A stretch of 64,000 nt of DNA from Succinivibrionaceae bacterium (GTDB lineage: Bacteria; Pseudomonadota; Gammaproteobacteria; Enterobacterales; Succinivibrionaceae): assembly GCA_019420905.1 (NCBI GenBank), contig JAHZGH010000013.1:152872-216871 (forward strand). Reading direction: 5' to 3'. The notes under the pieces are model-generated. The model did no database searches and was not told the DNA's origin. It was given only the letters and a program-made list of their open reading frames with translations. Position 1 is the stretch's first letter; each line of letters starts with the position of its first letter. Positions 35,344 to 44,386 of this stretch are shown here, piece by piece. A program made the translations under genes and the position numbers.

Positions 35344-37188
35344 TCAATATTTTAAAGATAAACTTTCAATTTGATTCAATTCTTTTTGAATAATAGTCAT
35401 TTCTTTATATTCTTCCGGCGAAATTTGCTGAGAATATAAGCTTAATTGCCTAGCTCTATTTTTCAAAGGCTCAATTAAAACCATAACTATCAATCGCGCA
35501 AAAAGTTCTAAGCGAGCAATCTGATCAAGCTCTGAGCCATCTGGCAAATTTAAACCTAAAGGAGCGTTAACTAATAAATTGATATATTTTTCTCTTTCAG
35601 TATTGCGAAAACGTTCTACAAGTCTTGCCGTAGTAATATCTGGGCATTGCTTGATTTGATTTAATAAATATTCAAGTTCAGCTGCTCCTTTAACCTTCAA
35701 AATAACACATAATCGACTTAAATGATCTAAAGCTAGTTGATTATATTGAGATGAAACCAATATTGGCTGCTGCAGAATAAATGCAATTAGCCTCCTCATA
35801 GGAGTTTTCAAAATGTTTTGATCTTCTGTTGTATTAAATATCTCGTTAAAAACAATATTCTGTTCTTGGCTCTTATTAGCTTTTAACTTCAGATTATTTA
35901 ACATATCATAGAGCTGTCGCTCATCTACGCCGCTATTTGCTGACAATAATGATAAAGATACTGTCTGTAAGGTCTGTAAAGGAATAAGCTTGATATAGTT
36001 TAAAACATCTCCTAAATATTTACTAAACTGCCCTGGATCTTGTAAATTATAATCCCCCTTCAAATGAGAAATTAAGAATTCAGGATAGCTCATAGCTTTA
36101 TCTAAGCAATTAGTAAAAGCTCCTAAACCTAATTCTCTAACATAAGAATCAGGATCATGCTCCTTTGGCAAGAAAACAAAACGCATTTCATAATCACTCT
36201 CTAATATGGGAGTTACAGTATTTAAAGCATGCCAAGCTGCATTTCTGCCAGCTTCATCGCCATCATAGCAACAGATTATTTTTTTCGCATAGCGAAACAT
36301 TGTCTTAAACTGCTCAACTGTTGTAGCCGTACCTAAAGATGCTACAGCTGTTGTACACCCAGCTTGTCTTAAAGAGATAACATCCATATATCCCTCAACA
36401 ATTACAAAATATGGGGGACGATTATTATTATCTTTTAAAACTTCATATAACCCGAAAAGTTCATTACGCTTACGATAAATTGGAGTTTCTTTAGTATTCA
36501 TATATTTAGGCTTATCTTCGCCTAAACTACGTCCACCAAAACTAATTACACGACCTTTTCTATCATAAATAGGAATCATTACTCGATTACGATACATAGA
36601 AAAGATCTTGCCGTCATCATGTTTAACTAACATGCCAAGCTCAACTAACATTTGAGTTTCTTCTGAATTACGGCAAACCTGCTCTTGTAAAAAATGCCAT
36701 CCCTCTGGAGCATATCCTAAACCAGCTTTTATAATAGTATCCCTGGATAACCCGCGCTTTTTTTCAAAATAATCCAATCCGTTTTTTCCTGCTGGGGAAA
36801 ATAATACAGTACTAAACTTATGAGCACAGCGATCCATAATTTCATAATACTTATCAAAACGATCAAATTTTTTAGGAGAAGATCCTGCCTCATATTCAAT
36901 CTCAATTCCTGCAAATTGAGCTGCTTCTTCAGCAGCTTCAACAAAGCCAAGATTTTTATATTTCATTAAAAAATCAATGGCATTTCCATGCTCTTTACAA
37001 CCAAAACAATAAAACATTTGTTTTGATGGAGTAACACAAAAAGACGGCGTTTTTTCATGATGGAAAGGGCAACATCCCATATAATTGCTTCCTGACTTCT
37101 TCAATGTTACAAATTGACCAATTAGCTTTTCAATTGCAATAGCTGGGATCAATCTTTCACTGATAAAGTTACGAGCAATAAATGGCAT
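35344..37188 (-). CDS. dnaG: DNA primase
   Basis: DnaG makes RNA primers at the replication fork. The N-terminal zinc-binding domain (CPFHHEKTPSF, then MFYCFGCKEHGNAI) is followed by the RNA polymerase domain and TOPRIM motifs (VIVEGYMDVISL, CCYDGDEAGRNAAWHAL). The C-terminal helicase-binding domain covers about residues 450-614. The protein is 614 residues, slightly longer than the E. coli enzyme. Unlike E. coli, rpsU and rpoD are not adjacent. Confidence 0.96.
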   Translation of the reverse strand: MPFIARNFISERLIPAIAIEKLIGQFVTLKKSGSNYMGCCPFHHEKTPSFCVTPSKQMFYCFGCKEHGNAIDFLMKYKNLGFVEAAEEAAQFAGIEIEYEAGSSPKKFDRFDKYYEIMDRCAHKFSTVLFSPAGKNGLDYFEKKRGLSRDTIIKAGLGYAPEGWHFLQEQVCRNSEETQMLVELGMLVKHDDGKIFSMYRNRVMIPIYDRKGRVISFGGRSLGEDKPKYMNTKETPIYRKRNELFGLYEVLKDNNNRPPYFVIVEGYMDVISLRQAGCTTAVASLGTATTVEQFKTMFRYAKKIICCYDGDEAGRNAAWHALNTVTPILESDYEMRFVFLPKEHDPDSYVRELGLGAFTNCLDKAMSYPEFLISHLKGDYNLQDPGQFSKYLGDVLNYIKLIPLQTLQTVSLSLLSANSGVDERQLYDMLNNLKLKANKSQEQNIVFNEIFNTTEDQNILKTPMRRLIAFILQQPILVSSQYNQLALDHLSRLCVILKVKGAAELEYLLNQIKQCPDITTARLVERFRNTEREKYINLLVNAPLGLNLPDGSELDQIARLELFARLIVMVLIEPLKNRARQLSLYSQQISPEEYKEMTIIQKELNQIESLSLKY

Positions 37189-37411
37189 AAAAGTCCCTAC
37201 TTATTTGAATAAAACAATAGTTGTAAATATAAAAACTGCACATTAAATATTGTATATATACATCTAAAAATATTTTACCTATTTGCGCATTAAATACAAA
37301 AAAATCCACTGCAGCAAGCATCTTACTTTAAATAAAAACAATCTTTTCTAAATTAGATATTTAAGCCCAATATATATTTTTTGATAAAATTAAAAATTAA
37401 GAGGTAATTTT

Positions 37412-38290
37412 ATGTCAACTTACTTTATCGGTGATGTGCACTCATGCGCACATGAATTAAAAGCTTTATTAAATAAAATCGAATTCAACCGCTCTAAAGA
37501 CAGCCTGTATTTTACAGGTGATCTTATAGGTCGCGGTCCATATCCATTAGAGACTTTAAACCTCATTATGCCTCTTTGCGAAGATGGCATTGCATTTTCA
37601 GTTATGGGAAATCATGAACTTTTTTACCTATCAGTTTCAGAGGGAATACTCAAAGATAAACCTAAAGCTATGATTACTGAACTATTAAATGCTCCTAATG
37701 CAAAACATATCTTTAACTTTTTATGCTCTCGTCCTTTTTTAATTACCTCAAAACATCAGCATTTAGCCTTAAGCCACGCAGGAATTTACCCTAAATGGGA
37801 TTTAAATTTTGCTATTAAACAAGCTTCAGTCTTAGAAGAATGTTTTGCATCTCCTCTAAGTCGCAGATTACTACTGCGAAATATGTATACTGACAGCGTT
37901 AATAGCTATAATTTTGACGATAGCGATCTCAATCACTGGCGTTTTAGTCTTAATGTCTTTACAAGGATGAGATTTTGCAATCTAGACTTAAGTCTTAATT
38001 ATGGTTATAGCTCAACTACTATAGAAGAAGCTCTGAACTTAAATCTTATTCCTTGGTATGAGAATATACAGCCCTTAAAACTTATAGACAACATTCCATA
38101 TTTAATCATATTTGGTCATTGGGCAGCTCTGCAAGGACAATGCTATAAGCCTAATATTAAGGCTCTAGATACAGGATGTCTTTGGGGAAATAAACTATCT
38201 TGTTATTGTTACGAAACACAAGAAACTATTTCTGTACCATCAGAAGGACATTTAGCATCAAAATCTCAGCCTAAGTTTAAAAATAATTAG
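37412..38290 (+). CDS. apaH: ApaH-like diadenosine tetraphosphatase, copy 1
   Basis: ApaH splits Ap4A symmetrically into two ADP, and also removes Np4 caps from RNA. The metallophosphatase motifs are YFIGDVHSCAHEL, FTGDLIGRGPYP, VMGNHELFY, LSHAGIYPKWD and FGHWAALQGQ, so all metal ligands are in place. Two motifs depart from the norm: GDxHGC reads GDVHSC, and GNHD reads GNHE. It lies 8 bases before a second apaH gene. AGAGG lies before the ATG. Confidence 0.88.
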   Translation: MSTYFIGDVHSCAHELKALLNKIEFNRSKDSLYFTGDLIGRGPYPLETLNLIMPLCEDGIAFSVMGNHELFYLSVSEGILKDKPKAMITELLNAPNAKHIFNFLCSRPFLITSKHQHLALSHAGIYPKWDLNFAIKQASVLEECFASPLSRRLLLRNMYTDSVNSYNFDDSDLNHWRFSLNVFTRMRFCNLDLSLNYGYSSTTIEEALNLNLIPWYENIQPLKLIDNIPYLIIFGHWAALQGQCYKPNIKALDTGCLWGNKLSCYCYETQETISVPSEGHLASKSQPKFKNN

Positions 38291-38298
38291 AGTTAGCT

Positions 38299-39159
38299 AT
38301 GAACACCTATTGCATTGGCGATATTCATGGTTGTTTTGCCGAATTTTTAAAACTTTTAAAAAAGATAAAATTTAATCCTAAAGAAGATCTGCTGTTACTT
38401 ACAGGAGATCTTATAGGACGTGGGCCTAATTCTGTAGCAACCATCGAATATATTATGGAGCTTTCACGCAAATACCAATGTGTCCGTGCAGTTTTAGGTA
38501 ATCATGATCTAAATTTCATTGCTGTAGCCTATGGCATAGCAAAAAATCGCTCTAGCTATAAACTCAATGAACTTTTAAATTCTAAAAATTTAACTGATAT
38601 TATTGAATATCTCTGTTCACTGCCTCTTTTATACTTAAACAAAGAAAAAAAAATAGCTCTAAGCCATGCAGGAGTCTATCCTGCTTGGGGCTTATATGAA
38701 GCACAAAACAGAGCTAAGGAAATTTCTGTACTTTTAAAAAATCCTCTAAAACGTAGATTGATATTAAGGAATATGTATGGAAATGATCCTGTAGCCTATA
38801 ATAATAAACTTGCAGATATCTTGCGCTGGCGTTTTATTATCAATTCCTTTACACGAATGCGCTTATGCGATAATAAACTTAATCTAGATTTTGAGCATCG
38901 CTCCTTATCTCCACAAGAGGCTCTTTCACAGTCTATTTTTCCATGGTTTAACTATGGCCATCCTTCACGTTTTGATGAAGAGCAGTACGAATTATTTTTT
39001 GGCCACTGGTCGGCTCTCAAAGGGCAATGTTATCGGCCTCATATTCATGCTCTTGATACAGGATGTGTATGGGGTAATTATTTAAGCGGATTCTGTGTAG
39101 AGACAGGCGAGCTTTTTAAGCTTAAGTCTAAACAAAAACTCGCCTTTAATAAGAAATAA
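38299..39159 (+). CDS. apaH: ApaH-like diadenosine tetraphosphatase, copy 2
   Basis: This second copy keeps the canonical motifs: CIGDIHGCFAEF, LTGDLIGRGPNS, VLGNHDLNF, LSHAGVYPAWG and FGHWSALKGQ. It is the closer match to the family consensus, so it is the likelier true ApaH. It is strongly similar to copy 1 throughout, including SRRLLLRNMY/KRRLILRNMY and LDTGCxWGN. The stop abuts the stop of convergent folA, the same neighbour apaH has in E. coli. Confidence 0.92.
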   Translation: MNTYCIGDIHGCFAEFLKLLKKIKFNPKEDLLLLTGDLIGRGPNSVATIEYIMELSRKYQCVRAVLGNHDLNFIAVAYGIAKNRSSYKLNELLNSKNLTDIIEYLCSLPLLYLNKEKKIALSHAGVYPAWGLYEAQNRAKEISVLLKNPLKRRLILRNMYGNDPVAYNNKLADILRWRFIINSFTRMRLCDNKLNLDFEHRSLSPQEALSQSIFPWFNYGHPSRFDEEQYELFFGHWSALKGQCYRPHIHALDTGCVWGNYLSGFCVETGELFKLKSKQKLAFNKK

Positions 39160-39648
39160 CTAAATTTTTCTATGCGACCAAGTCTTAAAGCTATAATTTA
39201 GATTTAGCTTGTCGTCGTGAAAATCCTGACTCTCAATACATTCAAAATTGAATTTACGCCAGTCTGGGAAATAAGTATCTCCCTCAAAATCAGCATCTAT
39301 ATGGGTCAAATATAAAGTTTTAGCTTTTTCTAAAGCCTCTCGATAAAGACCAGCTCCGCCGATTACCATCAACGTTCTATCTCCAACTAATTTACATGCT
39401 GCAGCCAAAGACGGAACTATCGTAAGTCCCGAAACAGCTTGTTTAAAAGTCTGAGAAACTAAGATATTATTGCGTCCTGGTAATATTCTTCCTATTGACT
39501 CAAATGTACGGCGCCCCATAACAATATCTTTACCCAATGTAACAGCTTTAAAATGGGCTAAATCAGCAGGTAAATTCCAAGGCATATGACCATCAATGCC
39601 AATTACGCGATTTCTTGCGATTGCAGCCACAATTTCCAAGGTTGCCAT
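39160..39648 (-). CDS. folA: Dihydrofolate reductase
   Basis: FolA reduces dihydrofolate with NADPH, making tetrahydrofolate for thymidylate and purine synthesis. The 162-residue protein has the family signature IGIDGHMPWNLPADL (the E. coli Asp27 equivalent is in PADL), GRRTFESIGRILPGR and MVIGGAGLY. It lies 3 bases after obgE and likely shares its transcript. Confidence 0.96.
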   Translation of the reverse strand: MATLEIVAAIARNRVIGIDGHMPWNLPADLAHFKAVTLGKDIVMGRRTFESIGRILPGRNNILVSQTFKQAVSGLTIVPSLAAACKLVGDRTLMVIGGAGLYREALEKAKTLYLTHIDADFEGDTYFPDWRKFNFECIESQDFHDDKLNLNYSFKTWSHRKI

Positions 39649-39651
39649 AAG

Positions 39652-40782
39652 CTAATTCCTATAAATAAACTCTGGTCCTTCTTCTTCAATAGCATCCTGC
39701 TCTTGTTCTTCAGGAACTTCAGGCTCAGTCCATACAAAAGGCTCTTTATCAGTCTTGCTGCTTTCTTTAGCATGCATTTCATCAACGATATCTTGTAAAG
39801 CAAAAATAAGCTCACTGATTCCAATCTTTTGCAGGGAAGAAATCATCATGCTTCTTAAAGGAGCTTTCTCAAAGATAGTTAACAAGTTATCTAAAATTCT
39901 TTTAGCTTCTTCTTCATCTATCTTATCAATTTGATTTAAAACAATAAATCTCGGTTTTTCATAAAGATCATGAGCATATTGCTTAAGCTCATTTTCAATG
40001 ATCTTAGCATTTTCAATAGGATCGCTACCATCAAGAGGAGCGCAATCTACTAAATGGACTAATACGCGGCAACGCTCTAAGTGCTTCAAAAACCTCATGC
40101 CTAAGCCTGCACCGGCTGAAGCTCCTTCTATTAATCCAGGAATATCCTCAATCACAAAACTGCGTCCATGAGCTGTTTTTACTACACCTAAAGAAGGAGT
40201 AATGGTAGTAAAGGGATAATCAGCAACCTTGGGCTTAGCTGCAGAAACAGTTCTAACTAAAGTTGACTTACCAGCATTAGGCAGACCTACAAGACCTACA
40301 TCTGAGACTAGTAACATTTCAAGCTTTAACTGATGGCGCTCACCGCGAGATCCCATAGTTCTTTGTCTCGGAGCTTGATTAGTAGCGCTCTTAAAATGAG
40401 TATTACCATAACCATGTCGACCACCACGAGCTACACATAAAATTTGCTCGTTTTCTCTAAGATCGCCAATAATCTCTCCTGTTTCTATATCAGTAACACG
40501 AGTACCAACAGGAACTCTTAATGTGATATCTTTTCCCCTAGCTCCTGTGCAATCAGCACTGCTGCCATTCTCTCCTCTGCCTGCTTGATAAAATCTGGTG
40601 AAGCGATAATCAACTAAAGTATTTAAATTATTATCAGCAACTAAATATACGTGTCCGCCGTCACCGCCATCACCACCATCGGGGCCTCCGCGAGGAACAT
40701 ATTTCTCTCGACGAAAACTTACACAGCCATTGCCGCCGTCACCGGCTTCAACACGGATCACGGCCTCATCGACAAATTTCAT
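39652..40782 (-). CDS. obgE: Obg family GTPase
   Basis: ObgE is an essential GTPase linked to 50S ribosome assembly and stress. The glycine-rich Obg fold fills residues 1-158 (GGPDGGDGGDGGHVYLVA). The G domain follows: GLPNAGKST (G1), DYPFTTITPSLG (G2), DIPGLIEG (G3) and NQIDKID (G4). The C-terminal tail is acidic. It lies downstream of rplU-rpmA, the usual order. Confidence 0.97.
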   Translation of the reverse strand: MKFVDEAVIRVEAGDGGNGCVSFRREKYVPRGGPDGGDGGDGGHVYLVADNNLNTLVDYRFTRFYQAGRGENGSSADCTGARGKDITLRVPVGTRVTDIETGEIIGDLRENEQILCVARGGRHGYGNTHFKSATNQAPRQRTMGSRGERHQLKLEMLLVSDVGLVGLPNAGKSTLVRTVSAAKPKVADYPFTTITPSLGVVKTAHGRSFVIEDIPGLIEGASAGAGLGMRFLKHLERCRVLVHLVDCAPLDGSDPIENAKIIENELKQYAHDLYEKPRFIVLNQIDKIDEEEAKRILDNLLTIFEKAPLRSMMISSLQKIGISELIFALQDIVDEMHAKESSKTDKEPFVWTEPEVPEEQEQDAIEEEGPEFIYRN

Positions 40783-40829
40783 AAATTTCTCCGTAAGTCA
40801 GCAAACGGCAGAAAGACTGCCTATATACT

Positions 40830-40856
40830 AAAAAGCCCTGCAACAAGGCAGGGCTT
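40830..40856 (-). terminator. Terminator between rpmA and obgE
   Basis: Read on the minus strand, the stem AAGCCCTGC / GCAGGGCTT (9 bp) is followed by a U5 run. It would end most rplU-rpmA transcripts before obgE. Confidence 0.8.
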
Positions 40857-40880
40857 ACAAATCTTAATCAAATTCGCAAA

Positions 40881-41144
40881 TTACTGCTCAGAAGCAACAA
40901 TTTCAACGAACTTGCGGTTATTCTTGCCACGGGTGACGAAAGAAACAACACCGTCCTGCTTAGCAAACAAAGTGTCGTCCTTGCCTAAACCTACGTTAGC
41001 ACCAGCGTGGAAATGAGTGCCACGTTGACGAACAATAATGCTGCCTGCAGTGACAGTCTCACCAGCATAAGCCTTAACGCCTAAACGCTGACTTTGTGAA
41101 TCACGGCCGTTACGGACGGAACCACCAGCTTTTTTATGTGCCAT
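40881..41144 (-). CDS. rpmA: 50S ribosomal protein bL27
   Basis: bL27 reaches the peptidyl transferase centre with its N-terminal tail. The start MAHKKAGGSVRNGRDSQSQR and the core RQRGTHFHAGANVGLG are diagnostic. The length is 87 residues. It lies 16 bases after rplU, with GGAGAAGG as ribosome site. Confidence 0.98.
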   Translation of the reverse strand: MAHKKAGGSVRNGRDSQSQRLGVKAYAGETVTAGSIIVRQRGTHFHAGANVGLGKDDTLFAKQDGVVSFVTRGKNNRKFVEIVASEQ

Positions 41145-41160
41145 TTATTCCTTCTCCTTA

Positions 41161-41472
41161 TTACGCGGTAATACCGGTAATCTTCAAATCAGTATACCAC
41201 TGACGGTGACCGGTCACCTTCTGATGGTGCTTGCGACGACGGAACTTGACAATCTTGATCTTCTCACCGCCGTGAGCGCCTAAAACCTTAGCACTAACCT
41301 TGGCACCGTCGATATAAGGAGCACCAACTTTAATATTGGTACCGTCGGAAACTAAAAGAACCTTATCAAGGGTAATATCGCTGTCAGCTTGGGCATCGAG
41401 GAGCTCAACGCTAAGCACGTCGCCCTCGGAGACCTTGTGCTGCTTGCCGCCGCAAAAAATAACTGCGTACAT
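41161..41472 (-). CDS. rplU: 50S ribosomal protein bL21
   Basis: bL21 binds 23S rRNA in the large subunit. The start MYAVIFCGGKQHKV and the end HHQKVTGHRQWYTDLKI are diagnostic. I place the start at the ATG at 41472, giving the normal 103 residues, with CGGAG 8 bases upstream. An upstream in-frame extension to 41538 has no support. The leader just before the start can fold a small GGAG/CTCC hairpin. Confidence 0.97.
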   Translation of the reverse strand: MYAVIFCGGKQHKVSEGDVLSVELLDAQADSDITLDKVLLVSDGTNIKVGAPYIDGAKVSAKVLGAHGGEKIKIVKFRRRKHHQKVTGHRQWYTDLKITGITA

Positions 41473-41635
41473 GCTCAAACTCCGGGTAATTGCAGGAGTT
41501 CTGCTCCCGCCATCCATATAAAAAAAGTGATTGCCCACACAGGGCGATAGTGGGACAGCATTTTACAGACAAAAATAGAAAAATGCAAGTCCAAAATCAG
41601 ACTACACTAAAATTTTATCTATATTAGGCTATTTT

Positions 41636-41664
41636 AATTAATACGTCGTCACGACGAATTAATT
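41636..41664. promoter_or_regulatory. 29-bp near-perfect palindrome between rplU and ispB
   Basis: Two 14-base arms (AATTAATACGTCGT and ACGACGAATTAATT) match at 13 of 14 positions around a single central base. Neither strand has a following U-run, and the one-base centre disfavours an RNA hairpin. It lies in the divergent promoter region of rplU and ispB and looks like an operator for a dimeric regulator (inference). Confidence 0.6.
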
Positions 41665-41764
41665 CCACTTATGAAAACATACGAATTTTAATTGCTTATT
41701 AAGCATATTTCAAGAAATTTATAGTGCATAATGATAAAATATTGCAGTTACTAAGGATGGGGAT

Positions 41765-42730
41765 ATGGATAAACACCTGCAAGTACTCGAAAATAGCCTG
41801 CAAAAGGTCGAGAACTATCTTTTTAATACCCTCTCGGGGCACAAGGTAGAAGAACACGTCAACTCTATGTGCATGCATGTTGTACGCTCTGGAGGAAAAC
41901 GCATTCGACCTCGCCTTGCTCTAGCTGCTGCTTTTGCTCTAGATATCGGAATTAACGAAGATCAGGCAGTTGAATTTGCTGCCGCTATCGAGCTTTTACA
42001 TACAGCTACCCTAATCCATGATGATGTAATTGATCATGCAGAATTAAGGAGAGGAAAAAGCACCATAAATGCCACAGATGGCAACCATGTAGCTGTCTTA
42101 GCTGGAGACTACATGTTTACACGTTGCTTTCTAGCATTACAGTCTTTAAATAATATGCAGCTATTTGCGGCCGTAAATAATTCTGTTACTGCACTAGTCT
42201 CTGGTGAACTGAAACAACTTGAAAAGGTTGGAGATCTTCATATAAATTTTGATGATTATGAAACCACTATTTATTGTAAAACTGGTGCTCTTTTTGAAGT
42301 AGCTGTAACTGGTATGGCTATTTTTAGTAATCAGCGACAAGAAATAATCGATGCACTTGCTCTTTATGGAAAAAATCTAGGCATTGGCTTTCAAGTAGTT
42401 GACGATATGCTCGATTATAGCTCAAGCTCTGAGCATTTAGGAAAAACTGTAGGTGAGGATTTAAATGATGGGCGTATTACCCTGCCTATCATCATTACTT
42501 ACCAAGATTTATCCTCTGAAGATAAAATAAGCTTCCAAAAAGCCGTAGAGGATAAGAATCTTAACGAAGTTTTAAAATTTATCAATAGGGTTGATGCTTT
42601 AACTAAATGTCAAAAATATGCAGATAAAGCTATAAAATCTGCTATAGACGCTTTAAATATCCTGCCAAACACCCCATATAAAGAAAGCCTTATCTCTATT
42701 GCTCTAAAGGCTGTTGATCGCAGTTTTTAG
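41765..42730 (+). CDS. ispB: Octaprenyl diphosphate synthase (polyprenyl synthetase)
   Basis: IspB extends farnesyl diphosphate to the octaprenyl side chain of quinones. Both aspartate-rich motifs are present: LIHDDVIDHAELRRGK (first) and VVDDMLDY (second). The GGKRIRPRL motif near residue 44 is also seen. The length of 321 residues and the position divergent from rplU match E. coli. Chain length cannot be read with certainty from sequence. AAGGATGGGG precedes the ATG. Confidence 0.94.
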   Translation: MDKHLQVLENSLQKVENYLFNTLSGHKVEEHVNSMCMHVVRSGGKRIRPRLALAAAFALDIGINEDQAVEFAAAIELLHTATLIHDDVIDHAELRRGKSTINATDGNHVAVLAGDYMFTRCFLALQSLNNMQLFAAVNNSVTALVSGELKQLEKVGDLHINFDDYETTIYCKTGALFEVAVTGMAIFSNQRQEIIDALALYGKNLGIGFQVVDDMLDYSSSSEHLGKTVGEDLNDGRITLPIIITYQDLSSEDKISFQKAVEDKNLNEVLKFINRVDALTKCQKYADKAIKSAIDALNILPNTPYKESLISIALKAVDRSF

Positions 42731-42750
42731 CTAATCTCAGAACAGCTTTC

Positions 42751-42798
42751 TTCTCCTTTTTCTTTAAAAAAGAATCAGGAGAATTTTCTTTTTTATTG
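42751..42798 (+). terminator. Likely terminator after ispB
   Basis: A two-part stem (TTCTCCT / AGGAGAA and TTCTTT / AAAGAA) is followed by a T-rich tail. Confidence 0.6.
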
Positions 42799-42908
42799 TA
42801 GAATTTTTAATAAATATTTTTCGCCAAATAAACAATATTCAGAATATAAAATATTCTTTACCATAAATATATGAAATTATCTTTTTACAACAAGAGAAAT
42901 AATTTATC

Positions 42909-42945
42909 AAAAAAATCCCGGGATAATTCACTTACTCCCGGGATT
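42909..42945 (-). terminator. Intrinsic terminator after purA
   Basis: On the minus strand a 10-bp GC-rich stem (AATCCCGGGA / TCCCGGGATT) is followed by a U7 run. It lies 57 bases past the purA stop. Confidence 0.85.
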
Positions 42946-43001
42946 TCCGATTTTGTCCTTAACTACCTTAAAATATATAAGGAATAAAATAACTAAGCTA
43001 A

Positions 43002-44303
43002 TTATTTATCTGCAAAAGGATCTTCTAATGTAATAGTCTGATTACGCTCAGGGCCAGTAGATAATATTGCAACCTTAGTACCAGATAATTCTTCAATGCG
43101 CTTAATATATTTCTTAGCATTGTCTGGTAAATCTTCCCATGAAGTTACACCAAAAGTAGATTCCTTCCAACCTGGCAAAGTTTCATAAATCGGGGTAACT
43201 CCTTCATAATCAGCAGCAGCCAAAGGAGGCAAGTTAGAAATAGTTCCATCAGGAAGCTTATAAGCAGTACAGATCTTAAGCTCATCCATACCATCTAAAA
43301 CATCCATCTTCATTAAAGCCAGGCCTGATATTGAATTGATTGTAACAGCTCTACGCATAGCTACAGCATCATACCAACCAGTACGACGAGGACGACCAGT
43401 AACGGCTCCGAACTCATGACCGCGCGAACGAATTTCTTCTCCTATTTCATCATTAAGCTCTGTAGGATATGGGCCGCCACCTACGCGAGTTGTGTAAACC
43501 TTAGCAATACCAAGAACATACTCAATATCTAAAGGTCCTGCTCCTGAACCAGTCACGCATCCGCCTGCAACTGTATTTGATGATGTTACGAAAGGATAAG
43601 TACCATAATCAATATCTAAGAAACTTCCTTGAGCTCCCTCAAAAAGAATCTTTTTATGCTCTTTACGACCTTCAGCCAAAATCTCGGAAATATCAGCAAC
43701 CATTGCCAGTAAACGATCACGTAAAGGTACGATAGCATCCATGATAGACTCAAAGCTGACCTCTGGCTCGTGATAGTAATTTTTAAGCATGAAATTACGA
43801 TAATCAAGTAAAGCCTTAAGTTTAACCTGGAAAGTTTCCATATTCTTTAAATCGCCCACACGCAAGCCGCGACGAGCAACCTTATCCTCATAGCAAGGAC
43901 CAATACCACGCCCTGTGGTACCGATAGCATTCTTGCCACGTAACTTTTCAGCGCCCCTGTCAATAGCAGGATGAATTGGCAATAATAAAGCACTAGCGGC
44001 AGAAACTTTTATGCGCTTTTCCACATCAACCACACCTGCCTTATCTAATTCAGAAATTTCTTCAAATAAGGCAATTGGGTTGACAACCACGCCAGAACCT
44101 ATCAAACATAAACACTGTGAATGTAAAATTCCGGAAGGGACGAGTCTTACAACCACCTTACGATCACCTACGACTAAGGTATGGCCTGCATTGTTGCCAC
44201 CTTGGCTACGAACGACTATATTGGCCTTTGAAGTCAGAAGATCGGCAACCTTTCCTTTGCCTTCGTCGCCCCACTGTGTGCCCAGCACAATAACATTATT
44301 CAT
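43002..44303 (-). CDS. purA: Adenylosuccinate synthetase
   Basis: PurA makes adenylosuccinate from IMP and aspartate with GTP, the first step to AMP. Motifs are VIVLGTQWGDEGKGKVAD at the start, GGNNAGHTLV, IGTTGRGIGPCYEDK and GRPRRTGWYDAVAMRRA. I choose the ATG at 44303 (433 residues), with GAGGA 8 bases upstream, instead of an in-frame start at 44363. A 6-bp CCCGGT/ACCGGG hairpin lies at 44317-44331, immediately before the ribosome site. It ends the yjeF-to-hflC cluster, as in E. coli. Confidence 0.97.
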   Translation of the reverse strand: MNNVIVLGTQWGDEGKGKVADLLTSKANIVVRSQGGNNAGHTLVVGDRKVVVRLVPSGILHSQCLCLIGSGVVVNPIALFEEISELDKAGVVDVEKRIKVSAASALLLPIHPAIDRGAEKLRGKNAIGTTGRGIGPCYEDKVARRGLRVGDLKNMETFQVKLKALLDYRNFMLKNYYHEPEVSFESIMDAIVPLRDRLLAMVADISEILAEGRKEHKKILFEGAQGSFLDIDYGTYPFVTSSNTVAGGCVTGSGAGPLDIEYVLGIAKVYTTRVGGGPYPTELNDEIGEEIRSRGHEFGAVTGRPRRTGWYDAVAMRRAVTINSISGLALMKMDVLDGMDELKICTAYKLPDGTISNLPPLAAADYEGVTPIYETLPGWKESTFGVTSWEDLPDNAKKYIKRIEELSGTKVAILSTGPERNQTITLEDPFADK

Positions 44304-44386
44304 GTTTTTTCCTCGTCCCGGTAAAACCGGGGTATTTGTTATGTTTATTAATAGATCTATCAAAAATGACAGATCTCCTCTATAAA

